DNA of 50,496 nucleotides from Segatella baroniae DSM 16972 = JCM 13447 (GTDB lineage Bacteria > Bacteroidota > Bacteroidia > Bacteroidales > Bacteroidaceae), in contig NZ_AUFQ01000021.1 of NCBI RefSeq assembly GCF_000426585.1, positions 1 to 50,496 of the forward strand. Direction: 5' to 3'. This document shows positions 25,144 to 36,235 of the stretch, one piece after another. The translations under genes were made by a program, and so were the position numbers. The notes below the pieces were generated by a model. It saw nothing but the letters and a program-made list of their open reading frames with translations, was not told where the DNA came from and did no database searches. Position 1 is the stretch's first letter. The number at the start of each line of letters is the position of its first letter.

Positions 25144-27119
25144 AAACTATGGAGTATGTTTCAGACGACGCTGACATGCGCTTTGCCGACATTCAGATGT
25201 TGCGTTATCGCCTCAAAGGATTTGAGGAACTGCCGCTAAAAAACAAAATCTTCATATACTATCTGGCAAAAGCCACACTGGTCGGGCGTGACATCACGAC
25301 CGACCAATTTGGTGCATACAACCTGCTGGTGAGAAAAACGCTGGAAGGCATTTACCTCCATTGGCAAGGTCGGCGCCCGGCGCCTGATTTTCTGGGGCTT
25401 GAAACCTATCTCCGACAAGTGTGGTTCGCCAACGGCATATACCATCACTATTCCTCTGACAAGTTCATACCTGCGTTTTCGGAAGCCTTCTTCGTGTCGG
25501 AATACGACAAGCTGCCGACAAACGAGCTTCCGCTTGCCGACGGCCAGACGCGAGAAGAGCTGCGGGCGTGCCTCTGTCGGGTGCTTTTCGACAGGGACTT
25601 CCTGCCCAAGCGCGTCAACAAGGCGGATGGGGCAGACTTGGTCGCTACGTCGGCATGCAATTATTACGAAGGGGTGACACAGGCTGAAGCCGAAGACTTT
25701 TACAGGAAAAAGAGCGAAGACTTCGCGCTTCGGCACCCTGATTTGAAACATACGCAACCTTCGTGGGGGCTCAACAGCCGCTTGGTCAAGAGAAACGGGG
25801 TGCTTCAGGAGGAGGTCTGTTCGGCTGCCGGGCGTTACGCAAGCGTCATCAAGCAGATTGTCTTGTGGCTGTCGAAAGCGCGGGAGTACGCCGAGAACGG
25901 GCGACAGCAGGAGGCGATCGACTTGCTTGTCAAATATTATGAAACCGGCGATTTGTCCGTTTTCGACCAATATTCCATCAAATGGCTTGAAGCGACGGAG
26001 GGGCAAGTCGACTTCATCAATGGTTTCATAGAAGTGTATGGCGACCCGCTGGGGCTGAAAGGCTCCTGGGAGGGCATTGTCGAATACAAGGACATGAAGG
26101 CGACAGGCCGCGCCCGCCTCATCAGCGAGAATGCGCAGTGGTTCGAAGACCATTCTCCGGTCGACCCACGCTTCCGCAAGGAGAAGGTCAGGGGGGTGAT
26201 TGCGAATGTCGTGTGCGCGGCCATGCTCGGTGGCGACGAATATCCGTCTACGGCCATCGGTATCAATCTCCCCAACGCCGACTGGATTCGTGCCGCCCAC
26301 GGCTCCAAGAGTGTGAGCATTTCCAACCTCACCGACGCCTATCACGAGGCTTCGCGAACGTCGGGACTGCTGGAGGAGTTTGTCGCAGACCGGCAAATGC
26401 TCGCCGCCGTCAAGGAGTATGGAGACGTCTGCGACGACCTGCACACCGACCTGCACGAGTGCTTGGGCCATGGCAGCGGGAAGCTGCTGGAAGGGACAGA
26501 CCCCAACGCGCTCAAGAACTATGGCAACGCCATCGAGGAGGCCAGGGCCGATCTGTTCGGACTCCACTATATGGCCGACGCAAAGCTGGTTGAATTGGGC
26601 TTGCTGCCGAATGGAGAGGCGTACAAGAGCTTCTATTACACCTATCTTATGAATGGAGCGATGACGCAGCTGGTCCGCATCAAGCCGGGAGACCGTATTG
26701 AGGAAGCTCACATGCAGAACCGGGCGATGATAGCCCGCTGGGTGCTTCGACACGAGGGGGACGTTGCCCGAATCGAGGAGCGCGATGGGAAACATTACAT
26801 TGTCGTGAACGACTATGAAGCGCTTCGGGGACTGTTCGGCACGTTGCTTGCCGAAGTTCAACGCATCAAGAGCGAAGGAGACTATGCGGCCGCCAGGCAG
26901 TTGGTGGAGACTTATGGCATTGAAATAGCTCCGGAGTTGCATAAGGAGGTCTTGAAACGTTACGAGAAACTCCATCTCGCACCCTACAAAGGATTCATCA
27001 ATCCACGGATGACTCCCGTCATGGACGAAACAGGGAGCATTGTGGACATCCAAGTGGACTATGAGGAAAGCTATACGCACCAGATGTTGCGGTATGGCCG
27101 TGAGTATGGAATCTTGTAA
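25140..27119 (+). CDS. Dipeptidyl peptidase III (M49-family zinc peptidase)
   Basis: A 659-aa peptidase. The M49 zinc motif HExxxH is present as HECLGH (residues 439-444), and the third ligand region is EEARAD (466-471). DPP III enzymes remove N-terminal dipeptides from oligopeptides, and Bacteroidota members of this type are usually cytosolic or exported; no signal peptide is seen here, so a cytosolic role is inferred. Start 25140 (MKTMEYVSDDADMRF) overlaps the regulator stop by 4 bases; an ATG at 25149 is a possible alternative. A 614-codon antisense frame over this gene is a codon-usage shadow. Confidence 0.92.
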   Translation: MKTMEYVSDDADMRFADIQMLRYRLKGFEELPLKNKIFIYYLAKATLVGRDITTDQFGAYNLLVRKTLEGIYLHWQGRRPAPDFLGLETYLRQVWFANGIYHHYSSDKFIPAFSEAFFVSEYDKLPTNELPLADGQTREELRACLCRVLFDRDFLPKRVNKADGADLVATSACNYYEGVTQAEAEDFYRKKSEDFALRHPDLKHTQPSWGLNSRLVKRNGVLQEEVCSAAGRYASVIKQIVLWLSKAREYAENGRQQEAIDLLVKYYETGDLSVFDQYSIKWLEATEGQVDFINGFIEVYGDPLGLKGSWEGIVEYKDMKATGRARLISENAQWFEDHSPVDPRFRKEKVRGVIANVVCAAMLGGDEYPSTAIGINLPNADWIRAAHGSKSVSISNLTDAYHEASRTSGLLEEFVADRQMLAAVKEYGDVCDDLHTDLHECLGHGSGKLLEGTDPNALKNYGNAIEEARADLFGLHYMADAKLVELGLLPNGEAYKSFYYTYLMNGAMTQLVRIKPGDRIEEAHMQNRAMIARWVLRHEGDVARIEERDGKHYIVVNDYEALRGLFGTLLAEVQRIKSEGDYAAARQLVETYGIEIAPELHKEVLKRYEKLHLAPYKGFINPRMTPVMDETGSIVDIQVDYEESYTHQMLRYGREYGIL

Positions 27120-27135
27120 AAGGAACGGAATATTT

Positions 27136-27750
27136 ATGAGTAATCAAGAGATAAAAGACAAACTCAACAAGATAAAGCAGAGCTTTCGGCTGATGATGAA
27201 CGGGCCTGCTTCGCAGTCCATGCGTGAAAAGGGGGTCAGCTACAAGCTCAACTGGGGCGTGTCGTTCGCCGACCTGAAAGACATGGCACAGGAATATGGC
27301 AAGGACAGGCTGCTTGCCGTGGAACTATGGAAGCAGAACATACGTGAATGCCAGATATTGGCTTGCCTGATTATGCCCGCGGAGGAATTTCCGCAGGAGA
27401 TGGCCGAGATTTGGATGGAGCAGGTGCAGACGCCCGAAATCGCCAACATGCTTGCCTTCAATTTGCTTCAGGACACCGACTACGCTCCTGAATTGGCTTT
27501 CAGATGGCTCGCATCGGACAAGCCGCTCTACGAGTTGTGTGCCTATACTTTGCTGGGGCGTCTGTTCCAGAGAGGGATGGCGCCGAACGAACGTGGCATA
27601 AACGAATTGCTGGACCAGGCCACTGTGGCCATGAGCGGCGACAATGTCATGGTGAAGCATGCTGCCTGCAACTGCCTGAACAAGTTCGGAGATCTGGACG
27701 AGGAATACAGGCAGCTGGCCCTGAAGGTCATGGAGCACGTCCACGAATAG
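27136..27750 (+). CDS. DNA alkylation repair-like (AlkD/HEAT repeat) protein
   Basis: A 204-aa all-helical protein resembling the AlkD family of DNA glycosylases: KDRLLAVELWKQNIRECQILACLIM and PELAFRWLASDKPLYELCAYTLLGRLF look like HEAT-type repeats of that fold. Start 27136 (MSNQEIKDKLNKIKQSF) lies 16 bases after the DPP III stop; the ORF is open further upstream but overlaps that gene. Catalytic residues of characterised AlkD proteins cannot be confirmed by eye, so a repair role is tentative. Confidence 0.65.
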   Translation: MSNQEIKDKLNKIKQSFRLMMNGPASQSMREKGVSYKLNWGVSFADLKDMAQEYGKDRLLAVELWKQNIRECQILACLIMPAEEFPQEMAEIWMEQVQTPEIANMLAFNLLQDTDYAPELAFRWLASDKPLYELCAYTLLGRLFQRGMAPNERGINELLDQATVAMSGDNVMVKHAACNCLNKFGDLDEEYRQLALKVMEHVHE

Positions 27751-27837
27751 ACAGCGCCAAGCGCTTGCCGCATGTCGGCTTGCTGGCGGAGGCATACAAG
27801 CATGTTGAATGAGTCCACAAAGTGGAGAACAAGGTGC

Positions 27838-29615
<1,778 letters not shown>

Positions 29616-29626
29616 ACAATCAACTA

Positions 29627-30991
29627 ATGTCTCAGAAAACAAACATACCAAAAGGTACGCGTGACTTCGGCCCGCAGGAGATGGCCAAGCGCAACTATAT
29701 ATTCGACACGATAAAAGAGGTTTATGCACTTTATGGATTCCAGCAGATAGAAACCCCTGCCATGGAGACCCTTCAGACGCTGATGGGCAAGTATGGAGAG
29801 GAGGGCGACAAATTGCTTTTCAAGGTGCTTAATTCCGGCGACTTCCTGAGCAAGGTTTCTGATGAAGAATTGCAGGAGCGCAACAGTCTGCACCTTGCAT
29901 CCAAACTTTGTGAGAAAGGACTTCGCTACGACTTGACGGTGCCTTTCGCCCGCTATGTGGTCATGCACCACGACGAGTTGCAGTTCCCCTTCAAGCGCTA
30001 TCAGATTCAGCCAGTATGGCGTGCCGACCGACCGCAGAAAGGTCGTTATCGCGAGTTTTATCAGTGCGATGCGGATGTGGTCGGCTCCGACTCTCTTATG
30101 AATGAGGTTGAACTCATGCAGATTGTCGACACCGTGTTCACGAAATTCGGAATCAGGGTTCAGATTAAAATAAACAATCGAAAGATCCTGTCGGGAATTG
30201 CAGAAATCATCGGTGAAGATGACAAGATTGTCGACATAACGGTGGCCATAGACAAGTTGGATAAAATAGGATTGGAGAATGTCTATGCGGAACTGCATGA
30301 AAAGGGGATTTCCGATGCAGCCATAGAAAAGCTCCAGCCTTTCATCACACTGGCCGGCACCAATGAAGAAAAACTGCAAGTTGTGGCAGAAACATTGGCA
30401 AGTTCGGAAATCGGACAGAAAGGCGCAGAGGAAATCAAGTATATCCTTCAGACGTTGAAGACGATAGGACTGAATAATGAAATAGAGTTTGACTTGACGC
30501 TGGCGCGCGGACTCAATTATTATACGGGGGCCATTTTTGAGGTCAAAGCCCTTGATACGCCAATGGGCAGCATTACCGGAGGTGGTCGCTACGACAACCT
30601 TACCGGCATATTCGGCATGCCAGGACTAAGCGGTGTGGGTATCAGCTTCGGCGCAGACCGCATTTATGACGTCTTGAACACGCTGAATCTGTACCCTCAG
30701 GAGACCGTCAGCTCGACCAAAGTCCTCTTCATCAATTTTGGAGAAGAGGAAGCCATGTACTGCATGCAGGTGATGGTTAAATGCAGACAGGCGGGAATCA
30801 GAACGGAAATCTACCCCGATGCGGCGAAAATGAAGAAGCAGATGAGTTACGCCAATGCAAAGCAGATACCATTTGTCGCCTTGGTTGGCGAAAATGAGAT
30901 GCGGGAAAACAGGATTACACTCAAGAATATGAAGACTGGTGAGCAGCAGCAATTGACGGCAGAAGAGCTGTATGACAAGCTGAAAAGCTAA
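29627..30991 (+). CDS. hisS: Histidyl-tRNA synthetase
   Basis: A 454-aa class II synthetase charging tRNA-His. Motif 1-like [15 protein letters not shown] is at the N-terminus, motif 2 reads [26 protein letters not shown] (~125-150), the His-specific [15 protein letters not shown] is at ~295, and motif 3 [11 protein letters not shown] at ~347. The C-terminal ~100 residues are the anticodon-binding domain ([17 protein letters not shown]). Start 29627 ([14 protein letters not shown]) is preferred to a longer overlapping frame. It follows purA by 11 bases and is probably in the same operon. Confidence 0.98.
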   Translation: MSQKTNIPKGTRDFGPQEMAKRNYIFDTIKEVYALYGFQQIETPAMETLQTLMGKYGEEGDKLLFKVLNSGDFLSKVSDEELQERNSLHLASKLCEKGLRYDLTVPFARYVVMHHDELQFPFKRYQIQPVWRADRPQKGRYREFYQCDADVVGSDSLMNEVELMQIVDTVFTKFGIRVQIKINNRKILSGIAEIIGEDDKIVDITVAIDKLDKIGLENVYAELHEKGISDAAIEKLQPFITLAGTNEEKLQVVAETLASSEIGQKGAEEIKYILQTLKTIGLNNEIEFDLTLARGLNYYTGAIFEVKALDTPMGSITGGGRYDNLTGIFGMPGLSGVGISFGADRIYDVLNTLNLYPQETVSSTKVLFINFGEEEAMYCMQVMVKCRQAGIRTEIYPDAAKMKKQMSYANAKQIPFVALVGENEMRENRITLKNMKTGEQQQLTAEELYDKLKS

Positions 30992-31079
30992 ACTAAAAGC
31001 CGCTGCTTGATCGACAAGGCAAAAAAGCGTATCTTCGTATACGATTTTACATATTATTTTATATTTAATACAAAGACTT

Positions 31080-31643
31080 ATGAAAAAGAAATTTATCTGT
31101 ACCGTATGCGGGTACATCCATGAAGGAACGGAAGCTCCCGAGCAGTGCCCCATCTGCAAAGCTCCTGCCAGCAAATTCAAGGAGATGGAAGATGTAGCTG
31201 CTGACGATTTGCAGCTTGCCACCGTACATTATCTCGGTGCTGCTTACAAGGAAGGTGTGAGCGAAGAGCTGATTCAGCATTGCAAAGACACTTTCGCCGG
31301 AGAATGCGGAGAAGTCGGCATGTATCTGGCAATGGCTCGGCAGGCTGACCGTGAAGGCTATCCTGAAGTTGCACGCGCATACGAGCATTATGCTTACGAA
31401 GAGGCAAACCATGCTTCACGCTACGCAGAATTGCTGGGTGAAGTTCTGGGTGACACCAAGAGCAATCTTGAGGCGCGCATCGCCGCCGAAAAGGACGCCT
31501 GTGCCGAAAAGTTTGCCATGGCAAAGAAAGCCAAGGCGGAAGGTAACGACACCTTGCACGACACCATCCATGAAATGGCCAAGGACGAAGCTCGGCATGC
31601 CGCAGGCTTCGCCGGACTGTACAAGCGTTATTTCAAGCAATAG
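31080..31643 (+). CDS. rbr: Rubrerythrin with N-terminal rubredoxin domain
   Basis: A 187-aa non-haem iron protein that reduces hydrogen peroxide in anaerobes. Residues 1-35 form a rubredoxin Fe(SCys)4 site: CTVCGYIHEGTEAPEQCPIC (Cys7, Cys10, Cys23, Cys26). Residues ~50-187 are the ferritin-like di-iron four-helix bundle with EVGMYLAMARQADREGY, EHYAYEEANHASRY and KDEARHAAGF carrying Glu/His ligands. The rubredoxin-first order is the reverse of classical rubrerythrins. It has its own 88-bp upstream gap with a small hairpin and is closed by a terminator. Confidence 0.95.
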   Translation: MKKKFICTVCGYIHEGTEAPEQCPICKAPASKFKEMEDVAADDLQLATVHYLGAAYKEGVSEELIQHCKDTFAGECGEVGMYLAMARQADREGYPEVARAYEHYAYEEANHASRYAELLGEVLGDTKSNLEARIAAEKDACAEKFAMAKKAKAEGNDTLHDTIHEMAKDEARHAAGFAGLYKRYFKQ

Positions 31644-31666
31644 GCATTCTTAATGCTACGATGTAA

Positions 31667-31699
31667 AAGAGGATGTATCATAATATGGTACATCCTCTT
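31667..31699. terminator. Bidirectional terminator between rubrerythrin and gdhA
   Basis: An 11-bp perfect inverted repeat (AAGAGGATGTA at 31667-31677 and its complement at 31689-31699) with an 11-base loop. T-rich sequence follows on both strands. Confidence 0.75.
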
Positions 31700-31749
31700 A
31701 TTCTTTTTATCCGTTCGCATCTATTTTTGAACAGCCGGTTTAATGCTGT

Positions 31750-33084
31750 TTATACAATGCCTTGGGCCATCATCGCCTTGGCTACTTTGAGGAAGCCGGC
31801 TACGTTCGCTCCTTTCACATAGTTGATGTAGCCGTCGGGCTGCGTGCCGTATTTCACGCAGTTGGCATGGATGTCGTCCATGATGTCGTGAAGCTTGGCG
31901 TCGACCTCCTCGCGGCTCCAGCGCAGCCGTTCGGAGTTCTGCGTCATTTCGAGTCCGGACACCGCCACACCGCCTGCATTGGAAGCCTTTCCCGGGCAAT
32001 AGAGAAGCTTCGCGTCCTGGAACACCTTGATGGCTTCCGGCACCGTCGGCATGTTTGCCCCCTCGCTCACTGCAATGACACCATTGGCGACGAGGGCGCG
32101 GGCGGCTTCTTCGTTGATTTCGTTTTGTGTGGCACAAGGTGTGGCTATGTCGGCCTTCTCAAACCACGGCTTGGCCCCTTCCACGTATTTTACGCCGTAT
32201 TTCTCGGCATATTCCTTGATGCGGCCGCGTTCAATGTTCTTGAGTTCCATGATGTAGGCCAGCTTTTCGGAGTCTATGCCGTCCGGGTCGTAGATATAGC
32301 CGTCCGAGTCGGAACAGGTGACGGGTTTGGCACCAAGTTCAATGAGTTTCTCTATCGTATATTGGGCAACGTTTCCTGCGCCCGAGACCAACACCGTCTT
32401 GCCCGCAAGGTCAATGTTTCTCGTCCGCAGCATGTTCTGTAGGAAGTAGACATTGCCATAACCGGTTGCTTCGGGACGAATGCGTGAACCGCCAAATTCC
32501 TGCCCCTTGCCGGTGAGAATGCCTTGGAACTGATGCGTCAGTTTCTTGTACATGCCGAACATGAAGCCCACCTCGCGGCCACCCACACCGATGTCGCCGG
32601 CCGGAACGTCCTCGTCGGGGCCGATGTGGCGATAGAGCTCGGTCATGAAAGCCTGGCAGAAGCGCATGACTTCGGCGTTGCTCTTGCCGCGTGGAGAAAA
32701 GTCAGACCCGCCCTTGGCCCCGCCCATCGGCAGCGTCGTCAGCGAGTTCTTGAATGTTTGCTCAAAGGCAAGGAACTTGAGAATGGACAAGTTGACGGAT
32801 TGATGGTAGCGCAATCCCCCCTTGTAGGGGCCAATGGCGTTGTTGTGCTGAACTCTGTAGCCCATATTGGTTTGTACGTTTCCTTTGTCATCGACCCATG
32901 TCACGCGAAATTCCACCAACCGGTCGGGGATGCACAGCCGTTCGATGAGATTGGCTTTCTCAAATTCCGGGTGCTTGTTATACTCATCTTCAATCGTACT
33001 CAGTACTTGACTCACTGCCTGAATGTACTCAGGCTCATTGGGGAATCGTTGCTTCAGATTCTCTACAACATCCACTGCTCTCAT
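31750..33084 (-). CDS. gdhA: Glutamate dehydrogenase (GdhA type)
   Basis: A 444-aa hexameric-type enzyme converting 2-oxoglutarate and ammonia to glutamate, the main ammonia entry in Bacteroidota. The catalytic lysine lies in LPMGGAKGGSDFSPRGKS (Lys124); the substrate segment GPYKGGLRYHQSVNLS and the Rossmann signature VLVSGAGNVAQYTIEKL are clear. The length and the PAGDIGVGGREVGFMFG segment fit the NADP-linked GdhA subgroup. Start 33084 gives MRAVDVVENLKQRFP; the 18 codons upstream are not conserved-looking. It has its own promoter ~85 bases upstream. Confidence 0.96.
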   Translation of the reverse strand: MRAVDVVENLKQRFPNEPEYIQAVSQVLSTIEDEYNKHPEFEKANLIERLCIPDRLVEFRVTWVDDKGNVQTNMGYRVQHNNAIGPYKGGLRYHQSVNLSILKFLAFEQTFKNSLTTLPMGGAKGGSDFSPRGKSNAEVMRFCQAFMTELYRHIGPDEDVPAGDIGVGGREVGFMFGMYKKLTHQFQGILTGKGQEFGGSRIRPEATGYGNVYFLQNMLRTRNIDLAGKTVLVSGAGNVAQYTIEKLIELGAKPVTCSDSDGYIYDPDGIDSEKLAYIMELKNIERGRIKEYAEKYGVKYVEGAKPWFEKADIATPCATQNEINEEAARALVANGVIAVSEGANMPTVPEAIKVFQDAKLLYCPGKASNAGGVAVSGLEMTQNSERLRWSREEVDAKLHDIMDDIHANCVKYGTQPDGYINYVKGANVAGFLKVAKAMMAQGIV

Positions 33085-33169
33085 AAATTCTATAATTTTG
33101 TAATCTTCTATAGGCCCGCCAATGCTGTTGTCGCACACAAATCGGCCGCCTCTTGTCAGTCTCTCGTTG

Positions 33170-33203
33170 CAAAGTTATAGTAAAATGTTGGGTTATGAGA
33201 CAA
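33170..33203 (-). promoter_or_regulatory. Promoter of gdhA
   Basis: On the minus strand a -7 box TAACTTTG (33177 to 33170) is preceded by TTG (33203 to 33201) at a 23-base spacing, slightly longer than usual. The leader would be about 80 bases. Confidence 0.5.
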
Positions 33204-33300
33204 AATGTTTTGATTATCGCGTTTGTTTGTGATATTTTGTCGTTAATTTCATAAAATACAAACGTTTTGACATTCGCCTACATTATTATATAAGCGCATC

Positions 33301-34536
33301 CTAACGTTGGCTTGCGGCGTAGCCGACCAACTCGTCCGTCCGACCGCCAAGCCCACGATAGTACACGAGCAGCTGATACCGGTTGGCCGTTTGATGGAAG
33401 TTGCCTTCCGATGGCAATGGTTTCATTCTGCCGTTTTCGTCCTCTTCCACGTACTGATAGGAGTAGTAGCCTTGTTTGAGGCGGAGGGTGGCATGGTAGA
33501 GTCGGTCCGCGGCGTCGTATTCCATTTGGTAGGGTGGGGAGAAGTGCCCATGGGTGAAGTTGGCATTTATATAGATGGGATTTTTCTGGAAGGGCGACTT
33601 CAGACTGAAATTGACATCGACGTAGTCTGCCGTGGTATGGACATCGTGGTTGTCGCTGTTGCGGATGAGGAATGCTCCATTGCCGCTTACGTCAAAGACA
33701 TAGTTGGGCCGAGGCTCGTCCGTCCAGAGGTCGGCCGTGACCATGTCGCCGTTCCAGCCGATTTCCTTGACACCCATGGTGGGATGGTCGGTGTCGAGGA
33801 TTTCAAACTTTCGGTATTCATTCCCTCCATCGAAAATCAGTTCAGGGCAATGTTCCCATAGCAGCATGTGGGCGCCGGACGCCGCAGGGCGTGCGTTCAT
33901 CACGGCGTTGTCCCATCTTTGGTTTTGCAAGAGGATGGTTTTGAACTGCCTCTGCGGGTCGGAAACCGGCAAGGAGGCGTAATCAATCGAGAATGCCACC
34001 TGCTGGTGCGAACGGTTGATGTCGATGTCCGTGTTGGAGCTGACCGTCAGCGACGCCTTCACCCTGGGATTTACAATCATGAAATAGCAGACAAGTGCGA
34101 TCCGGTCGGGCGAGCCGGCCTCGTAGACCGTCACTTTATAGTTGCCGCCGAGCTTGAAACGGAGCTGGGGATTGGGCAGGCTGAACGCGTAGTGGGTGTA
34201 CAGCACATTGGTGTTGACGGATTTTTCGACATCGGTGATGTCGAGGTCTGCAAGAAAACCGTCTCCGACATCCGTGGGGAAGAGGCCTGTCGACACGCTC
34301 CAGTCCGCTTCACAGTGTTCGACCTTATACTGATAGCGTTGGAAATCGTGTCCGAACCGGTCGAATCCGAAGTCGACGGACTGGCCCCCGTCAAGCCTGA
34401 TGATGGGCAACGACCGCCAGTCGTTGCCGGCAACGACCGTGACGGAAGCGATGTCTTCTTGATGGATACAGGTCTGTTGGGCATGCAAACAGACCGATAC
34501 GAGCATTGCCATGAGGCATGATAAAATTCTTGTCAT
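33301..34536 (-). CDS. DUF5103 protein (type IX secretion system plug-type)
   Basis: A 411-aa exported protein: signal peptide MTRILSCLMAMLVSVCLHAQ, then LPIIRLDGGQSVDFGFDRFGHDFQRYQYKVEHCEADW, the opening typical of DUF5103. The family is annotated as a T9SS plug protein that closes the SprA-type translocon pore; that assignment is from family knowledge. Two CTD-bearing T9SS substrates lie elsewhere in this window. A TAAATTTG box ends 4 bases before the ATG, so the mRNA appears leaderless. It is upstream of gdhA on the same strand, but gdhA has its own promoter. Confidence 0.85.
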   Translation of the reverse strand: MTRILSCLMAMLVSVCLHAQQTCIHQEDIASVTVVAGNDWRSLPIIRLDGGQSVDFGFDRFGHDFQRYQYKVEHCEADWSVSTGLFPTDVGDGFLADLDITDVEKSVNTNVLYTHYAFSLPNPQLRFKLGGNYKVTVYEAGSPDRIALVCYFMIVNPRVKASLTVSSNTDIDINRSHQQVAFSIDYASLPVSDPQRQFKTILLQNQRWDNAVMNARPAASGAHMLLWEHCPELIFDGGNEYRKFEILDTDHPTMGVKEIGWNGDMVTADLWTDEPRPNYVFDVSGNGAFLIRNSDNHDVHTTADYVDVNFSLKSPFQKNPIYINANFTHGHFSPPYQMEYDAADRLYHATLRLKQGYYSYQYVEEDENGRMKPLPSEGNFHQTANRYQLLVYYRGLGGRTDELVGYAASQR

Positions 34537-34540
34537 AAGG

Positions 34541-34548
34541 CAAATTTA
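34541..34548 (-). promoter_or_regulatory. -7 box (TAAATTTG) of the DUF5103 gene, leaderless type
   Basis: Minus-strand TAAATTTG (34548 to 34541) is separated from the ATG at 34536 by four bases (CCTT). Confidence 0.5.
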
Positions 34549-34561
34549 GCCCAATTCCTTC

Positions 34562-34591
34562 AAAAGCAGTCGAGTTTGCTGCTTTTTTTTT
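34562..34591 (+). terminator. Terminator-like hairpin with T-run on the plus strand
   Basis: AAAAGCAG (34562-34569) pairs with CTGCTTTT (34579-34586) and is followed by a run of T to 34591. No plus-strand gene lies upstream, so it may end an antisense or read-through transcript. Confidence 0.4.
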
Positions 34592-34702
34592 ATTTTGGAG
34601 ATGCCGGATCCAGTGGTTCCAAGACCAATCGACCTTGCATTCGCCATGACAGATTGCTTTTCATGTGATTGAATGGTCAAAGACTGTCTTCGTTTTTCCG
34701 TC

Positions 34703-34980
34703 CCGCCGTTTGTTTTGGCGTTTCCCCGGCCTCGGAAAGTCTCCCACCGTTTGTTTTGGCGTTTCCCGAGCCTCGGAAAGTCTCCCACCGTTTGTTTTGA
34801 CGTTTCCCCGGCCTCGAAATTTTACAAATGTTTTGTTTTGACGTTTTCCCGGCCTTGGAATTTTACAAATGTTTTGTTTTGACGTTTTCCTCACTGCGGG
34901 ATTTAACACATGTTATGTTTTGACGTTTTCCGTGCTGCGGTTTTTCAATTTTGCGTATGGCGTGAGCCGTAGTGGCGTGA
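34703..34980 (+). repeat. 41-bp tandem repeat array (6 units) with conserved flank
   Basis: The anchor TGTTTTG recurs at 34711, 34752, 34793, 34834, 34875 and 34916, exactly 41 bp apart. Units share TTTGTTTTGRCGTTTYCC and drift gradually in the rest. A flank, GGCGTGAGCCGTAGTGGCGT (from 34959), starts 43 bases after the last anchor. The same array and flank, inverted, occur at 50373-50496. Together with 34591-34700 and 34981-35070 this fills the 639-bp gap before galE; no gene is supported in it. Confidence 0.9.
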
Positions 34981-35073
34981 AGATGCAAGCCGGAACAGGT
35001 GGCGGGAAAGACTGTCGTAGAAGCATTGGAGCATTTGTTGAACGTTTATTCCCTAAAAAGTTTGTGTCAAGTG

Positions 35074-35104
35074 TTGAAAATACGGAATATTATCAATAAC
35101 TTTG
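35074..35104 (+). promoter_or_regulatory. Promoter of galE
   Basis: TTG at 35074-35076, a 20-base spacer, and TAACTTTG at 35097-35104 match the Bacteroidota -33/-7 pattern. The leader to ATG 35176 is about 65 bases. Confidence 0.75.
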
Positions 35105-35175
35105 TTCAATCTATTGATTCATGAGGCAATCTGGGTCGATTTGGCGATAGAAAACATGTTAATTTTTCAAGATAT

Positions 35176-36213
35176 ATGAAAGAGACTATATTAGTGACAG
35201 GTGGCACCGGCTTTATCGGCAGCCATACCACCGTAGAACTTATTGAGGCCGGTTATCAAGTGGTCATTGTCGACAATCTGAGCAATTCGAAGATAGAAGT
35301 GCTGGATGGGATAGAAAAAATCACAGGAGTCAGGCCTGCGTTCGAGAAAGTGGATTTGAAGGACTGCCAGGCCACCGAAAATGTTTTCAAGAAATATCCG
35401 GAGATATCCGGTATCATCCATTTTGCGGCTTCGAAAGCTGTAGGGGAGAGCGTCGAGAAGCCGCTTCTTTATTATCGAAACAATGTCGTTTCTTTGGTGA
35501 ATCTGCTGGAGCTCATGCCCAAATATCAGGTGGGAGGCCTCATCTTCTCGTCGAGCTGCACCGTCTATGGGCAGCCCAAGCCCGAGAATCTGCCCGTGAC
35601 GGAGGATGCGCCCCACCAGAAGGCCGTGTCGCCCTATGGCAACACGAAGGAAATCAACGAGCAGATCATCTTTGATTATATCCACAGCAACGCCCCCATC
35701 AAGAGTGTCATCTTGCGCTATTTCAACCCGATAGGCGCCCACCCGTCGGCATTGATAGGAGAGCTTCCAAACGGGGTGCCCAACAATCTGATTCCGTTCG
35801 TCACACAAACGGCGATGGGCATTCGCAAGGAGCTGACCGTCTTTGGAAATGATTACGACACTCCCGACGGGACATGTATCCGCGACTACATCTATGTGGT
35901 GGATTTGGCCAAGGCGCATGTGGCTGCCATGGCACGCGTGTTGGAAAAAGATTCCGAAAGTCTGGATTACTTCAACATTGGAACGGGCAGGGGGAACTCG
36001 ACCAAGGAAATCATCGAAACGTTCGAAGCGGCCACCGGCGTGAAACTCAATTGGAAGTACGGGCCGCGTCGCGAAGGAGACATTGAAAAAATCTGGGGCG
36101 ACTGCACAAAGGCCAACAAGGTGTTGGGATGGAAGGCCGACACGCCTCTGGGCGACGTGCTTGCCAGTGCCTGGAAATGGCAGAAGAAGCTTCGTGAAGA
36201 CGGAGTGATGTAA
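35176..36213 (+). CDS. galE: UDP-glucose 4-epimerase
   Basis: A 345-aa short-chain dehydrogenase-type epimerase interconverting UDP-glucose and UDP-galactose with tightly bound NAD. The N-terminal nucleotide-binding signature VTGGTGFIGSHT (residues ~6-17), the catalytic SSSCTVYG with Ser and the YGNTK (YxxxK) motif are all present, followed by RYFNPIGAHPS and the GTCIRDYIYVVDLAKAH segment. Length is typical. It is a single-gene unit between its own promoter and a strong terminator; galactose metabolism or surface glycan precursor supply is the likely role. Confidence 0.96.
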   Translation: MKETILVTGGTGFIGSHTTVELIEAGYQVVIVDNLSNSKIEVLDGIEKITGVRPAFEKVDLKDCQATENVFKKYPEISGIIHFAASKAVGESVEKPLLYYRNNVVSLVNLLELMPKYQVGGLIFSSSCTVYGQPKPENLPVTEDAPHQKAVSPYGNTKEINEQIIFDYIHSNAPIKSVILRYFNPIGAHPSALIGELPNGVPNNLIPFVTQTAMGIRKELTVFGNDYDTPDGTCIRDYIYVVDLAKAHVAAMARVLEKDSESLDYFNIGTGRGNSTKEIIETFEAATGVKLNWKYGPRREGDIEKIWGDCTKANKVLGWKADTPLGDVLASAWKWQKKLREDGVM

Positions 36214-36235
36214 AGCCGAAGACGCGGCATGAATG

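Noticed and set aside
25236..27080. 614-codon open frame on the minus strand over dipeptidyl peptidase III
   Set aside because: It lies wholly opposite a clear M49 gene, has no recognisable motif, and such long antisense frames arise from codon bias at this base composition.
34703..34980. CRISPR array
   Set aside because: The repeats are contiguous with no unique spacers, unit divergence is gradual, and no cas genes are near.
34869..35099. 76-codon ORF through the 41-bp array
   Set aside because: The period of 41 bp is not a multiple of three and the frame is only open by chance; a similar frame occurs in the inverted copy.
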